A stretch of 15,752 nt of DNA from CAVOGJ01 sp963700865 (GCA_963700865.1 CAVOZC010000021.1:1-15752), one strand, 5' to 3'; shown: positions 7,968-15,654, counted from the first letter of the stretch. Program-made: numbers and translations. Notes: generated by a model not told the origin, from the sequence alone.

Positions 7968-7986
7968 CCCCACGTTTGCCGTGGGG
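7968..7986 (+). repeat. REP-like palindrome, copy 2
   Basis: CCCCACG (7968-7974), loop TTTGC, CGTGGGG (7980-7986), a perfect 7-bp stem. The following bases TCCTTCAGGCTGATGGGCC form the conserved arm shared with the other copies. Confidence 0.7.
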
Positions 7987-8034
7987 TCCTTCAGGCTGAT
8001 GGGCCACGTAAGCAGAACGAAATAAACAAAGAGC

Positions 8035-8053
8035 CCCCACGCTTGCCGTGGGG
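8035..8053 (+). repeat. REP-like palindrome, copy 3
   Basis: CCCCACG (8035-8041), loop CTTGC, CGTGGGG (8047-8053), differing from copy 2 by one loop base. The right arm AGTTTCAGACTTATCGGCT keeps the TTCA and GGC positions of the other copies. Centre-to-centre spacing to copy 2 is 67 bases. Confidence 0.7.
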
Positions 8054-8105
8054 AGTTTCAGACTTATCGGCTGCCAGAATTGGAGATCGACGCCCAACCG
8101 ACCTT

Positions 8106-8132
8106 CCTTCGTGTCCTTCGTGCTCTTCGTGG
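8106..8132. repeat. Three tandem 9-bp units (CCTTCGTGN)
   Basis: CCTTCGTGT, CCTTCGTGC, TCTTCGTGG in direct succession; on the other strand CACGAAGAG/CACGAAGGA-type units. This period-9 motif is one I know from intergenic DNA of many environmental bacteria, where it produces spurious translations such as TKSTKDTKEG or HEEHEEHEG. Its function is not established. Confidence 0.65.
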
Positions 8133-8286
8133 TTTCCTTCGGAACCACCAACGAGCCTGCCCCACGGGCGGCCCGTTTCTGTCGGCCTTGATCACGCAGA
8201 GGCACCGATCGGCGGTACCCGGTGGGTGAACGTGCGATCGGAATGATCTCCAAGCTGACTGCGGGGTCGTCGAGGCTCACTGGTCA

Positions 8287-9027
8287 TCAGTGCGGAGCGT
8301 ACCACTCAGGTTTCTCGCCACCGTCGACCATCGTGCCTCGCAAGAGTTCATGCGGGCCGAACCGAGACTTGTAGGCCATCGATGGGCAATCCCGCACCCA
8401 ATATCCCAGATAGTGATACTGGCGACCCGCCCGGGCGGCATCGTCAATCTCGCGCAGAAGTGAATAAGTCCCCAGCGCCCGCTGTCGGAGCTCGGGATCA
8501 TGATAAAAATAAATGGACGATGAGCAGTCTGTGAGACAGTCTACCAAACCGATGGCGATCAAGCGGCCCTTTTCCAGATAGGCAAACTCGCGTGCATACT
8601 GATTACGAGCCGAGAGAAATCCATCGACGTAAGCCGCCGCCGTCAGCTCGTGAAATTCCCAGCCTCTTCGCTGCTGCATATCGGCGTGATAGCGATTAAA
8701 AAGATCAAGTCGTTTTAAGCATACCGATGGGTCGCCTATTTCCAGCTGGACGTCCGCATTGTCTCTTAAGCATCGTCGCTGGCTGCGTGATGGGGAAAAT
8801 TGACGTACTGGCAGCCGCAGGCTGACGCATTCCTGGCAATGACGACAGACCGGTCGAAACAGACAAACGCCCTGTCGCCGCCAACCGCGTGCCAAACGCC
8901 GTGCGTAGTCGCTTTCCGTCAACTCAGCTACAAATTCAAATTCCATCGAGGAGCCGCGGCCAGGTAAGTAGGGACAGGCATCACGTTCCATAATCATCGT
9001 CAGAGGCGAGTGAATGGGAGGTTGCAT
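8287..9027 (-). CDS. bpt: Aspartate/glutamate leucyltransferase-like protein (Bpt, N-end rule)
   Basis: The family transfers leucine (bacterial Bpt) or arginine (eukaryotic Ate1) from aminoacyl-tRNA to the N-terminus of proteins beginning with Asp or Glu, marking them for ClpS/ClpAP degradation. 246 residues from the ATG at 9027, close to the usual 235-260. Seen: CPYLPGR at 18-24; a second Cys cluster CRHCQECVSLR at 61-71 after GWRRQGVCLFRP; FNRYHADMQQRRGW at 110-123; and the GNAT-like C-terminal half with SSIYFYHDPEL, LGTYSLLREI, YLGYWVRDCPSMAYKSRFGPHELL at 169-229. All expected family blocks are present, so it looks intact. No clear Shine-Dalgarno; other in-frame starts are ATG 8997 and 8991 and TTG 9042. 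It follows the LRR gene by 24 bases and is probably co-transcribed. tRNA specificity (Leu or Arg) cannot be read from sequence by eye. Confidence 0.85.
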   Translation of the reverse strand: MQPPIHSPLTMIMERDACPYLPGRGSSMEFEFVAELTESDYARRLARGWRRQGVCLFRPVCRHCQECVSLRLPVRQFSPSRSQRRCLRDNADVQLEIGDPSVCLKRLDLFNRYHADMQQRRGWEFHELTAAAYVDGFLSARNQYAREFAYLEKGRLIAIGLVDCLTDCSSSIYFYHDPELRQRALGTYSLLREIDDAARAGRQYHYLGYWVRDCPSMAYKSRFGPHELLRGTMVDGGEKPEWYAPH

Positions 9028-9051
9028 ATCGACCGCAGTCAACGCGGATGA

Positions 9052-10701
9052 TTATCCGGCGTCGTCGATCTCCAGGGAGGGGAAGCGGCGACATAAGTCC
9101 GCGAGACCGTCGCCGGAAAATTGCCCTGGATTGACCTCCAGCCGCGCCAGCCCGGCCAGCCGCCCGAGACGGGACAATCCCTGATCGGTCACCCTGGTGC
9201 CACGCAGGTCAATGTACCGCAGCGAAGGAAAAACCTGCACGACTGCCGACAGCCCGACGTCGTCCAGCAACGTGTCTTGCACCGACAAGTTCCGTAGAAT
9301 GGGAATGGGGTTCCCTTCGGCAAAGCCGCGACCGGTTATCGCACAGCCCACAAGCGATATCGACTGAAGACTCGTAAAACGGAGCAACGCGGGCAGTCCG
9401 TCGTCGCTCATGCGCGTGCTGTCCAGACACAGCCACCGGAGCCTTCTTCGCACCTCCTCCACGGCAGCCAGATCCGCCAGAGTTTGATCCGAGACTCGCG
9501 TGGAACTGAGATCCAGCGCATCGACGCTCAAGTCGAGATCCGCGAAGGCACGCGGGGAAATTCGCGTTGTCGCAAGACTTAGATAATGCAGCCTTAGCCC
9601 GTGCAAACTTCGCAATCCCTCATCACTCAACGTGGAATTGATCGTCAGATCACGCAGCGAGGAGAGGTCAACGTCCCTCGCGAGGATGGCGATGCACGAA
9701 TCGCCGTTCCCTCCCGTCAGGTAAATACTTTCCAACGGCGGCGGGAACGGTCTGGGTACGAACCCTTGAAACCGGTAAACAACGTTACCACCAAGTTGTC
9801 GGACTCCTGCCAACGCCCGTTCCGAAGGTGACTGATTGATGCGCACGACGTGCGACCTGGCCCACAGAGAAGCCAGGATGCAAACCAAGCAGTAACCCAA
9901 GAGGACACTCGTCCGATCAAGGAGCACGTCTTTCCGCAGCCAATAACCCACGGCCAGTTGCGTCCACCCCAGGAGAGCCATGACCACCAGGCCCGCGGCA
10001 AGCGCCGCAAGCGTGACCGCGAGTCTGATCATCCCCTCAGATGCATAATCGCTCACATAGACGATGCGGCTGGCTGCCCCGGCGACCGGAAGCGCTGTCG
10101 AGCACGAAACGAGAAGTATCCACAACGATCGCCACCGCAAATGCAAACTCCCGGAGAGGAAAACAGCGGCGCACACAAATCCCACCAGGACGATCAGCCG
10201 AAATTGGATGGTAAGATCACGCAAGGCCGGGGTGACCACGCAGGCAAATAACAGACACCAACCGATGACAGCCAGTGACATACGCCCCGCATGACCACGG
10301 AACCGCGCTGGCTGTTTCTGCAGCCACCGCAATACCTGCCCATCCATCGGTTGCGGCTCGGCCGGCCCGATCCATCGACCAATGGTATTGGTCCCCAACC
10401 ACCAATGATCGAACATAAAAAATCCGCCCGCCAGGAAGATACCGACCAGGTATCCGATGACAGGCCCCACGCACAGCGCCATGGCCGTACATGACAGCAC
10501 GGCAGGCCAGGCATCCGACCAGCGTTCTGAACCCACCGTTTCCATGCAGGCAGCAAAAAAGACGATCACGGGCAGGACACAGGCACCGACGAGAATGGAT
10601 GCGTCGCGCGGACGCCGACCATCAAAGAGCAGCGCCTGCCCGACCGCCAGGCTAACGGCCAGTACGCCGGCAGCCAGGATCAAGCCGGCGGTGCGCGCCA
10701 A
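9052..10701 (-). CDS. Multi-pass membrane protein with C-terminal leucine-rich repeats
   Basis: 549 residues from a TTG at 10701. Residues about 1-285 contain roughly eight hydrophobic segments (TAGLILAAGVLAVSLAVGQ, SILVGACVLPVIVFFAA and others). Residues about 335-549 are leucine-rich repeats of the long type, seven or so units such as LRDLTINSTLSDEGLRSL, LRWLCLDSTRMSDDGLPAL, LRYIDLRGTRVTDQGLSRL. Membrane proteins ending in such repeats are frequent in planctomycetes; the function is not known. The start is doubtful: an in-frame TGA lies just upstream, while another frame from ATG 10768 (or GTG near 10830) encodes MALGALFVLVTIFCVLFRILTLLG, a membrane helix ending where this frame begins. A one-base indel near 10705 would join them and lengthen the protein by 20-45 residues. 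Upstream of, and probably co-transcribed with, the bpt-like gene. Confidence 0.75.
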   Translation of the reverse strand: MARTAGLILAAGVLAVSLAVGQALLFDGRRPRDASILVGACVLPVIVFFAACMETVGSERWSDAWPAVLSCTAMALCVGPVIGYLVGIFLAGGFFMFDHWWLGTNTIGRWIGPAEPQPMDGQVLRWLQKQPARFRGHAGRMSLAVIGWCLLFACVVTPALRDLTIQFRLIVLVGFVCAAVFLSGSLHLRWRSLWILLVSCSTALPVAGAASRIVYVSDYASEGMIRLAVTLAALAAGLVVMALLGWTQLAVGYWLRKDVLLDRTSVLLGYCLVCILASLWARSHVVRINQSPSERALAGVRQLGGNVVYRFQGFVPRPFPPPLESIYLTGGNGDSCIAILARDVDLSSLRDLTINSTLSDEGLRSLHGLRLHYLSLATTRISPRAFADLDLSVDALDLSSTRVSDQTLADLAAVEEVRRRLRWLCLDSTRMSDDGLPALLRFTSLQSISLVGCAITGRGFAEGNPIPILRNLSVQDTLLDDVGLSAVVQVFPSLRYIDLRGTRVTDQGLSRLGRLAGLARLEVNPGQFSGDGLADLCRRFPSLEIDDAG

Positions 10702-10768
10702 GCAGCGTCAAAATGCGAAACAGGACGCAAAAAATAGTCACGAGCACAAACAAGGCGCCCAAAGCCAT

Positions 10769-11091
10769 GCGGCGCGGCACACCCGTCGTTCGCTCAGCCA
10801 ATACGCGTTCGGTAACGTTACCTAACACCACTTGCCGCCCTGAATCGTGGTCGGAGGCCCCAGTTCACGGTGGGTCAGCATACCACAATTCGACACGAAT
10901 CAACAATTTGCGGAAATTTCGGCTTGAACTCACCGGCCTGCGTTTTTCAGATTTCACCTGCCAGGGTTTCTTATCCGGCGGCTACTATGAGGTCACGGCG
11001 TCGTTTCCTACCTTACCGCGCGGCACGCTGGCGGCGATTCGGTCCCACCGCCGAGCAATATGCTTCCCTCCCATTTCTCCAGGAGTTTCTC
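10769..11091. other. Region between the divergent LRR and PDZ genes
   Basis: Contains the probable N-terminal extension of the LRR gene (GTG near 10830) and then about 260 bases leading to the PDZ gene. The base composition drops in GC around 10880-10980, as expected for a promoter region, but I see no convincing -35/-10 pair. The upstream in-frame extension of the PDZ gene through here is not supported. Confidence 0.45.
11081..11085 (+). promoter_or_regulatory. Ribosome binding site of the PDZ gene
   Basis: AGGAG six bases before the ATG at 11092. Together with the signal peptide that starts there, it fixes the start and argues against the longer open frame from 10870. Confidence 0.7.
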
Positions 11092-12093
11092 ATGAATCGC
11101 TCTGCTTCGCTGGCTGCTTGTATGGGTATCCTGCTGATGCTGATCCCGGGTGCCTTCGCCGGCTCGGAAGACGAAGGCGACAAATCGCCCAAGTCCATGG
11201 AAATCACGCTCACCGTGAATGGTGTGGAAATCTCGCTCGACAACCTCGAAGAACTCAAGAAACACGCGGACCGCTTGCCCGAGATCATCGACCTCGATGC
11301 GCTGATGCGAGACGCAACGACGGGAACGGGCAAGGCGAAAATCATGATCTTCACCGAAGAAGGCGGGGAGGATCAAACCGGTCAGTCCAAGGTCATCATC
11401 AAGAAGCAGGTGTTCCTCGGAGCGGACGGAAACGTCCAAGTCCTCGATGACGACGAAGCCAAGCCGAACATATGGATCACGCGGATGGCCGCGGATGCAC
11501 CCGGCAAGTACATGATTGGGTTGGCCTGCCAGCCGGCTGATGAAACGCTGCGGGCTCAACTCAACGTACCAGACGGCGGGTTGGTGGTGTTGGAGGCCAT
11601 CGAGGGCACGCCGGCGGCCGCCGCCGATATCCGACCCCACGACGTACTGGTCTCGGCGGATGGCAAGCCGCTCGATGAGTTGCTGGCCCTTATCAAAGCC
11701 GTCGATCAAGCCGGTGCGTCGGATCGCGAGCTACAGCTGCAGCTCTTCCGCGGTGGCCAGAAAAAAACGATTGCCGTCAAGCCACAAGCGCGACCTGACA
11801 AGGCCGAATGGAAGATCGAGCTGGACGAGAAAGACGAAGATGCATCCAGTCACGAGGCTGGACACGTCCATCAGGAGGAAGATGACGATCACGAGGAGCA
11901 CGAAGAACACGAACATCATGGCCACGAACATGGTGACTCGGCCACTTCGCGGCATATGGTTATCATCGACGGCAAATCCCTGACCGCCGATCCCCGTATC
12001 GCCGCCGGGGAACTCGCGGAACTTCGCTCGGAAATCGCTGAGTTGCGAGCCGCCGTCAAGTATCTCAAGCAACAGCTGAAGAAAGACCGCTAG
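11092..12093 (+). CDS. Secreted PDZ-domain protein with a His/Glu-rich stretch and C-terminal coiled coil
   Basis: 333 residues. A signal peptide (about 1-23, SLAACMGILLMLIPGAFA) is followed by an acidic region with predicted helices (EISLDNLEELKKHADRLPEI). Residues about 138-230 form a PDZ domain: KYMIGLACQPADETLRAQL in the carboxylate-loop position, GGLVVLEAIEGTPAAAADIRPHD, VLVSADGKPLDELLALI, ELQLQLFRGGQKKTIAV. There is no protease domain, so it is not a DegP-type enzyme. Residues 254-280 are dominated by His and Glu/Asp (HEAGHVH, DDDHEEHEEHEHHGHEH), a plausible low-affinity metal-binding segment. Residues 307-331 make a short coiled coil (LAELRSEIAELRAAVKYLKQQL) that may trimerise or dimerise the protein. 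Expected outside the cytoplasmic membrane. The SDR gene follows on the same strand about 100 bases later. Function unknown; metal binding is inference. Confidence 0.8.
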   Translation: MNRSASLAACMGILLMLIPGAFAGSEDEGDKSPKSMEITLTVNGVEISLDNLEELKKHADRLPEIIDLDALMRDATTGTGKAKIMIFTEEGGEDQTGQSKVIIKKQVFLGADGNVQVLDDDEAKPNIWITRMAADAPGKYMIGLACQPADETLRAQLNVPDGGLVVLEAIEGTPAAAADIRPHDVLVSADGKPLDELLALIKAVDQAGASDRELQLQLFRGGQKKTIAVKPQARPDKAEWKIELDEKDEDASSHEAGHVHQEEDDDHEEHEEHEHHGHEHGDSATSRHMVIIDGKSLTADPRIAAGELAELRSEIAELRAAVKYLKQQLKKDR

Positions 12094-12195
12094 TGACCGA
12101 GCGACTGGGCCAAGTATGATGGGGACGGCGGGAAATTGTTTTCATCGCCGACAGGTGGAACCCATCAGAAACGGGCACAAGTCGCGAGGCATCAC

Positions 12196-13788
12196 GTGGA
12201 CGATCGGCAGGAAACGGTAAACACCTCGGCAGCCTCCGCGACGCTGGATGGCGAGGCAACCGTGGAGCAGCTCGTCGCCTTGCTAGAGAAGATCGCGGCA
12301 GATCGTGGTGTGCTGGCCGAGCTGCCGGAAAACCAGCGACACGCCTTGTTGGAGGCCGCCGGACGCGTCGCCTTCCCCGGGCGCACCGCGCACCGTCAGC
12401 TGACCCAGGCCTTCCGCAAACAGAAACAAGCCGCTCATGCTCGGCGCAGGTCCGCGGATGGCCAGTTGCTGGCTCAAACGGGAATCCGCGCCCAGCAGCG
12501 GCGGCGTTTACAACACTCTCATTCCACGGCCCCACTCCCTTGGGAATCCGCCTCGAAGGATTCGTCCGCGCAGGTCTCGTCGCCACAACCGCGACTTCAG
12601 CTTCCTCGCAATTGCTACATCTGCAAACAAGATTTCGAAATCGTTCATCAATTCTATGATGCCTTGTGTCCACGCTGCGCCCAGCTGAATTGGCAAAAAC
12701 GCGCCCAAACGGCCGATTTGAGCGGCCGACGAGCCATCATCACCGGCGGTCGCGTAAAAATCGGCTATCAGGCGGCGTTGAAACTCCTCCGCGCCGGGGC
12801 CGACGTCCTTGTTACGACGCGCTTCCCCCGCGATGCGGCGTTCCGTTTTTCTCGGGAACCCGACAAGACAGCATGGCTCGATCGCTTGCAAGTGTTTGGA
12901 CTTGACCTTCGTCATACGCCAAGTGTCGAAGCCTTTGCTCAACATCTCGTGTCACGGCTGAACCGTTTGGATTTTATTCTCAATAACGCCTGCCAGACTG
13001 TCCGCCGCCCACCAGGTTTCTATGCGCACCTCATGCGGACCGAACGGGCGGATTCCCATCAGTTGCCGATCGAGGCCCAACGGTGGCTGGGCAGCTACCA
13101 CGAATTGTGTCGTCACGAGCGTCATGCCCCGGAAAGTGATGGCCAACCCTTACCGGCCGAGGTGGCCGCCAGCCTCGTCGGCATCCATCGCGCCGCGGAA
13201 CTTTCCCAATTGCGGCTTGCGCCGGAAGACCATGACCCAGACGCGGCTCACTTTCCAAGTGACGCCTACGACGAAGACGCGCAGCAGATCGATTTGCGAG
13301 ATGTGAATAGTTGGCGGCTTCCGCTGGCGGACGTTCCCACGGTCGAACTCCTTGAGGTGCATCTGGTCAATGCCGTCGCGCCTTTTATCTTGAACGCGCG
13401 GCTCAAGCCATTGATGCTCAATGTTCCCACACGAGATAAGCACATCGTCAATGTCTCTGCGATGGAAGGTGTCTTTTACCGCGACTTTAAAACAGATAAA
13501 CATCCTCACACCAACATGGCCAAGGCCGCTTTGAATATGTTGACGCGCACTTCCGCACAGGACTACATCCGCGACGGCATCCATATGAACAGCGTAGATA
13601 CCGGATGGATCACCGATGAGGATCCAGCACATCTGGCCGCATGGAAGCAAGCCGAACTGGACTTTCACCCTCCGCTTGACCTGGTGGACGCTGCCGCCCG
13701 TATTTGCGATCCGATTTTCTCGGGTCTCAACTCCGGCCAGCATGTCTGGGGCAAATTCTTGAAGGACTATCAAGAAACGAACTGGTAA
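12196..13788 (+). CDS. SDR-family oxidoreductase-like protein with zinc ribbon, catalytic Tyr missing
   Basis: 530 residues from the GTG at 12196, chosen over the TTG at 12136 because a GCGAGG site lies seven bases before it and the residues that follow are well-behaved. Residues 1-135: helical, Gln/Arg-rich (TVEQLVALLEKIAADRGVLAEL). Residues 140-161: CYIC, 14 residues, CPRC, a zinc-ribbon-like pair. Residues 176-525: SDR Rossmann fold with AIITGGRVKIG (183-190, nucleotide loop), LDFILNNACQT (NNA at 263-265), an insertion of about 100 residues at 270-375, VNVSAMEG with Ser421, and HTNMAKAALN with Lys443. The place of the catalytic Tyr (four before Lys) is Thr439. The end has MNSVDTGWITDEDP, typical of this SDR subgroup. 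NAD(P) binding is likely; classic dehydrogenase activity is doubtful. Ends 19 bases from the convergent CehA-like gene. Confidence 0.82.
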   Translation: MDDRQETVNTSAASATLDGEATVEQLVALLEKIAADRGVLAELPENQRHALLEAAGRVAFPGRTAHRQLTQAFRKQKQAAHARRRSADGQLLAQTGIRAQQRRRLQHSHSTAPLPWESASKDSSAQVSSPQPRLQLPRNCYICKQDFEIVHQFYDALCPRCAQLNWQKRAQTADLSGRRAIITGGRVKIGYQAALKLLRAGADVLVTTRFPRDAAFRFSREPDKTAWLDRLQVFGLDLRHTPSVEAFAQHLVSRLNRLDFILNNACQTVRRPPGFYAHLMRTERADSHQLPIEAQRWLGSYHELCRHERHAPESDGQPLPAEVAASLVGIHRAAELSQLRLAPEDHDPDAAHFPSDAYDEDAQQIDLRDVNSWRLPLADVPTVELLEVHLVNAVAPFILNARLKPLMLNVPTRDKHIVNVSAMEGVFYRDFKTDKHPHTNMAKAALNMLTRTSAQDYIRDGIHMNSVDTGWITDEDPAHLAAWKQAELDFHPPLDLVDAAARICDPIFSGLNSGQHVWGKFLKDYQETNW

Positions 13789-13807
13789 AGACAAGCCATC
13801 CTACCAA

Positions 13808-15288
13808 TCAGGGAGCATTCGCCGCCGCCGCGCGGTCTGCCCAGAACCGACGTGCTTTGCGATAGGCCGGCAGCACGGTGGCCCGTTCCGCGGCGGAGCG
13901 CTGCTGCAGTTGTCGTGCGCCGTCGACCAGCCAATCCTGGAAGTACTCCACAGCCGCCCGGCTGATCGGGATTTGGTGATCAAACTCGACGTAGAACGGT
14001 GCCGTCCAGCCCGTTTCGTACCGATCGGCATTGTTCGCCACGGCGCGGACCAACATCCAACCACCCTCGGAGAACTCAATGGCTGGTAACGCGCCGCCCT
14101 GCTTCGCAAATTTGTCCAACCGAATTTCCGCGACCGAATGGCCGTTCTTGATGAACTGCAGGTAATCAATTTTCGTCCGCGTGTGGAGCGTCAGGCTGGT
14201 CTGAAGTTGGATCACTTCTCCGTCCTGACCGTGAAACACGTAGCCCGGTCGTTGGCCGTTTACCGACGGCACGAGGAGGGGACCGTTAGTAACCACGACG
14301 CTTCCTTCGCCAAGTCCCTGCCACCAGGATTTCAAGGAGAAGGGCGATGCTCCAAGACCAACGTAAGTGCGATATCCTCCCGGCGCGGCGTGGGTAGCAC
14401 CAGACCCCGAGGCGGCAACCGGCACCAACCGCAGACCAGCGTTTAAGGCGTGATAATAGATCGACTCGCGGTAGCGATCCTCACCTTCCTCCTCCGGGAA
14501 CAGCCTTCGATCTGGCGGGCGGCGATTCATCGCTTCACGCGATGCGCTCGGTCGCAACACCACCATCGCATCGATCTTCCCCGTGCTCAGGTAGACAGGC
14601 GTATGCCAGGCTGCCGGCTCGAGTACTTGCACCTGGGCGTCGTCGGCTGCCTGTTCGATTGCGGCAAACGTATCCCTTGGGCTCCCATCGCCTTCCGCAA
14701 GGGGTGCCTGCCTCGTTCTGATCAAAAGCTCACCTCCCGAGTCGCGAACACGGCGAACCTGCAGATCGACGACGCGATCCGTCGATGATGGTAGCGAGCC
14801 ATCGGCAAGGGGTTCGTCCGAGGCCGACACGCAAGCCACCATGTGTAGATCCTCACCAAAGGCTAACGTCGGCATCTCCGCTTGTTTCCGTTCGACCCAG
14901 GGATCGCCCGACCACCAGCCACGGTCACGCATCGTGATGTGGCGCTTCAGCACAATGTGTTGCGTATCGGTAGCGTCTCGTGACATGACAAAGGTACCGA
15001 ACTGGCCATGGTATCGGGCCCCCGTTCCACGCGATATCGATAGGTGCCGGGAGCCAGTTTCATCCGACACGGTCCGTCAATGGTGAATTCCTTTCGCCAG
15101 AAGGGAAATTCCGCCGGATGCGGATGGCGCCCCCGTTGGTCGGTGATTTCCAATCGAGCACCGATCGGTTTGTTCGTTTCCGCCTCGAGGATACGGATTT
15201 CAATTTCCCCCGCCGACAGCGCGACACAGCATACGCATCCGTACCAGATCAGCGGCGTCAGCACCGCAAATATTCGCTTTGGATTCAT
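13808..15288 (-). CDS. Secreted CehA/McbA-like (PHP-related) protein, HxH motif lost, one frameshift
   Basis: Read from ATG 15288 (GGGG five bases upstream; GTG 15294 is the alternative). Residues 1-26 are a signal peptide (IFAVLTPLIWYGCVCCVALSAG), followed by a carboxypeptidase-regulatory-like beta domain (IEIRILEAETNKPIGARLEI, PGTYRYRVERGP). Near 15018, at a GGGGG-CCC run, the frame changes: one base is missing, and the next frame continues RYHGQFGTFVMSRDATDTQ to the stop at 13808, about 493 residues in all. The segment GWWSGDPWVERKQAEM (residues about 124-139) sits where I expect GWWSGDLHVHR in secreted CehA/McbA-type metallohydrolases, so the metal-binding His-x-His is replaced, while EDLH (about 146) is kept. 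Later blocks (YYHALNAGLRLVPVAASGSG, SWWQGLGEGSVVVTNGPLL) still fit. Probably an inactive or altered member. Family call is by pattern memory, without alignment. Confidence 0.7.
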
Positions 15289-15338
15289 GAGCACCCCGCA
15301 CCGAATCGAGTCGAGGGTCTTCGCGCCGACGCAGCTTA

Positions 15339-15368
15339 CTCAGCGTCGTCGCCTTCGGCGGCGCTGAG
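15339..15368. repeat. Inverted repeat with UUCG-type loop
   Basis: CTCAGCG (15339-15345) pairs with CGCTGAG (15362-15368); inside it CGCC and GGCG pair around the loop. No T-run follows on either strand, so an ordinary intrinsic terminator is unlikely. It lies about 50 bases upstream of the CehA-like start and might act in the 5' leader of that transcript. Confidence 0.5.
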
Positions 15369-15468
15369 CAACCCGGTGGCCACGCCTTGACCAGCGAGCA
15401 TCAACGATACCACGAGTGACCGCACCACGAAAACCGGCCGGCGGTTACGGCGGCAGTCCAATCAAACT

Positions 15469-15654
15469 CTAGGTGCTGTGATGTACCAGGTTGGCGTCCA
15501 CCCGGTTGACAATGAATTTCGCGACGTGGTCAAACGCTGCTTTGCTCGGAAGCATTCGCTCCGAGATCAACCACCAGCGTTCTTCCTCGGCACTCGACCA
15601 AGGCCGTCCCTGCGATTTGATGGCGATCGTCCAGAAACCCCATGTTCGACGAAT
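15469..15654 (-). pseudogene. Unrecognised coding fragment (C-terminal end)
   Basis: Between a TGA at 15655-15657 and a TAG at 15469 the minus strand reads about 61 residues with natural-looking composition: WTIAIKSQGRPWSSAEEERWW, then LISERMLPSKAAFDHVAKF and IVNRVDANLVHH. No usable start codon exists in the open stretch. It may be the tail of a gene broken by an indel, like several others here, or a remnant. I do not recognise the family. Confidence 0.3.

Larger units (their letters stand above)
7490..8286. other. Repeat-rich region between convergent genes
   Basis: About 800 bases between the ends of the GNAT gene (plus) and the bpt-like gene (minus). It contains a transposase remnant at its left end, a hairpin of family B, three copies of a REP-like palindrome and a 9-bp tandem repeat, each listed separately. 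A 264-codon open frame crosses nearly all of it on the minus strand, but its translation is Pro/Arg/His-rich and passes straight through the repeats, so I take it as non-coding. Confidence 0.7.

Noticed and set aside
7908..8053. CRISPR array
   Set aside because: Only three repeat copies, one inverted, with unequal spacing and a palindrome-plus-arm structure; no cas genes.
7486..8280. 264-codon minus-strand open frame across the convergent intergenic region
   Set aside because: Its translation is Pro/Arg/His-rich, runs through three palindromic repeats and the 9-bp repeat (giving the TKSTKDTKEG artefact), and reads the transposase remnant in the wrong frame.
10870..11091. 74-residue N-terminal extension of the PDZ protein
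   Set aside because: The ATG at 11092 has an AGGAG site and begins a proper signal peptide; the extension would bury it.
10713..11450. 245-codon plus-strand open frame overlapping the LRR start and PDZ gene
   Set aside because: Arg/His-rich translation, overlaps the well-supported PDZ gene in another frame, no motif.
12136..12195. TTG start of the SDR-like gene 20 codons earlier
   Set aside because: No ribosome site, and the GTG at 12196 has a GCGAGG at good spacing.
15339..15368. Intrinsic terminator
   Set aside because: Hairpin is good but no T-run follows on either strand, and it lies upstream of a gene start and not after a gene end.
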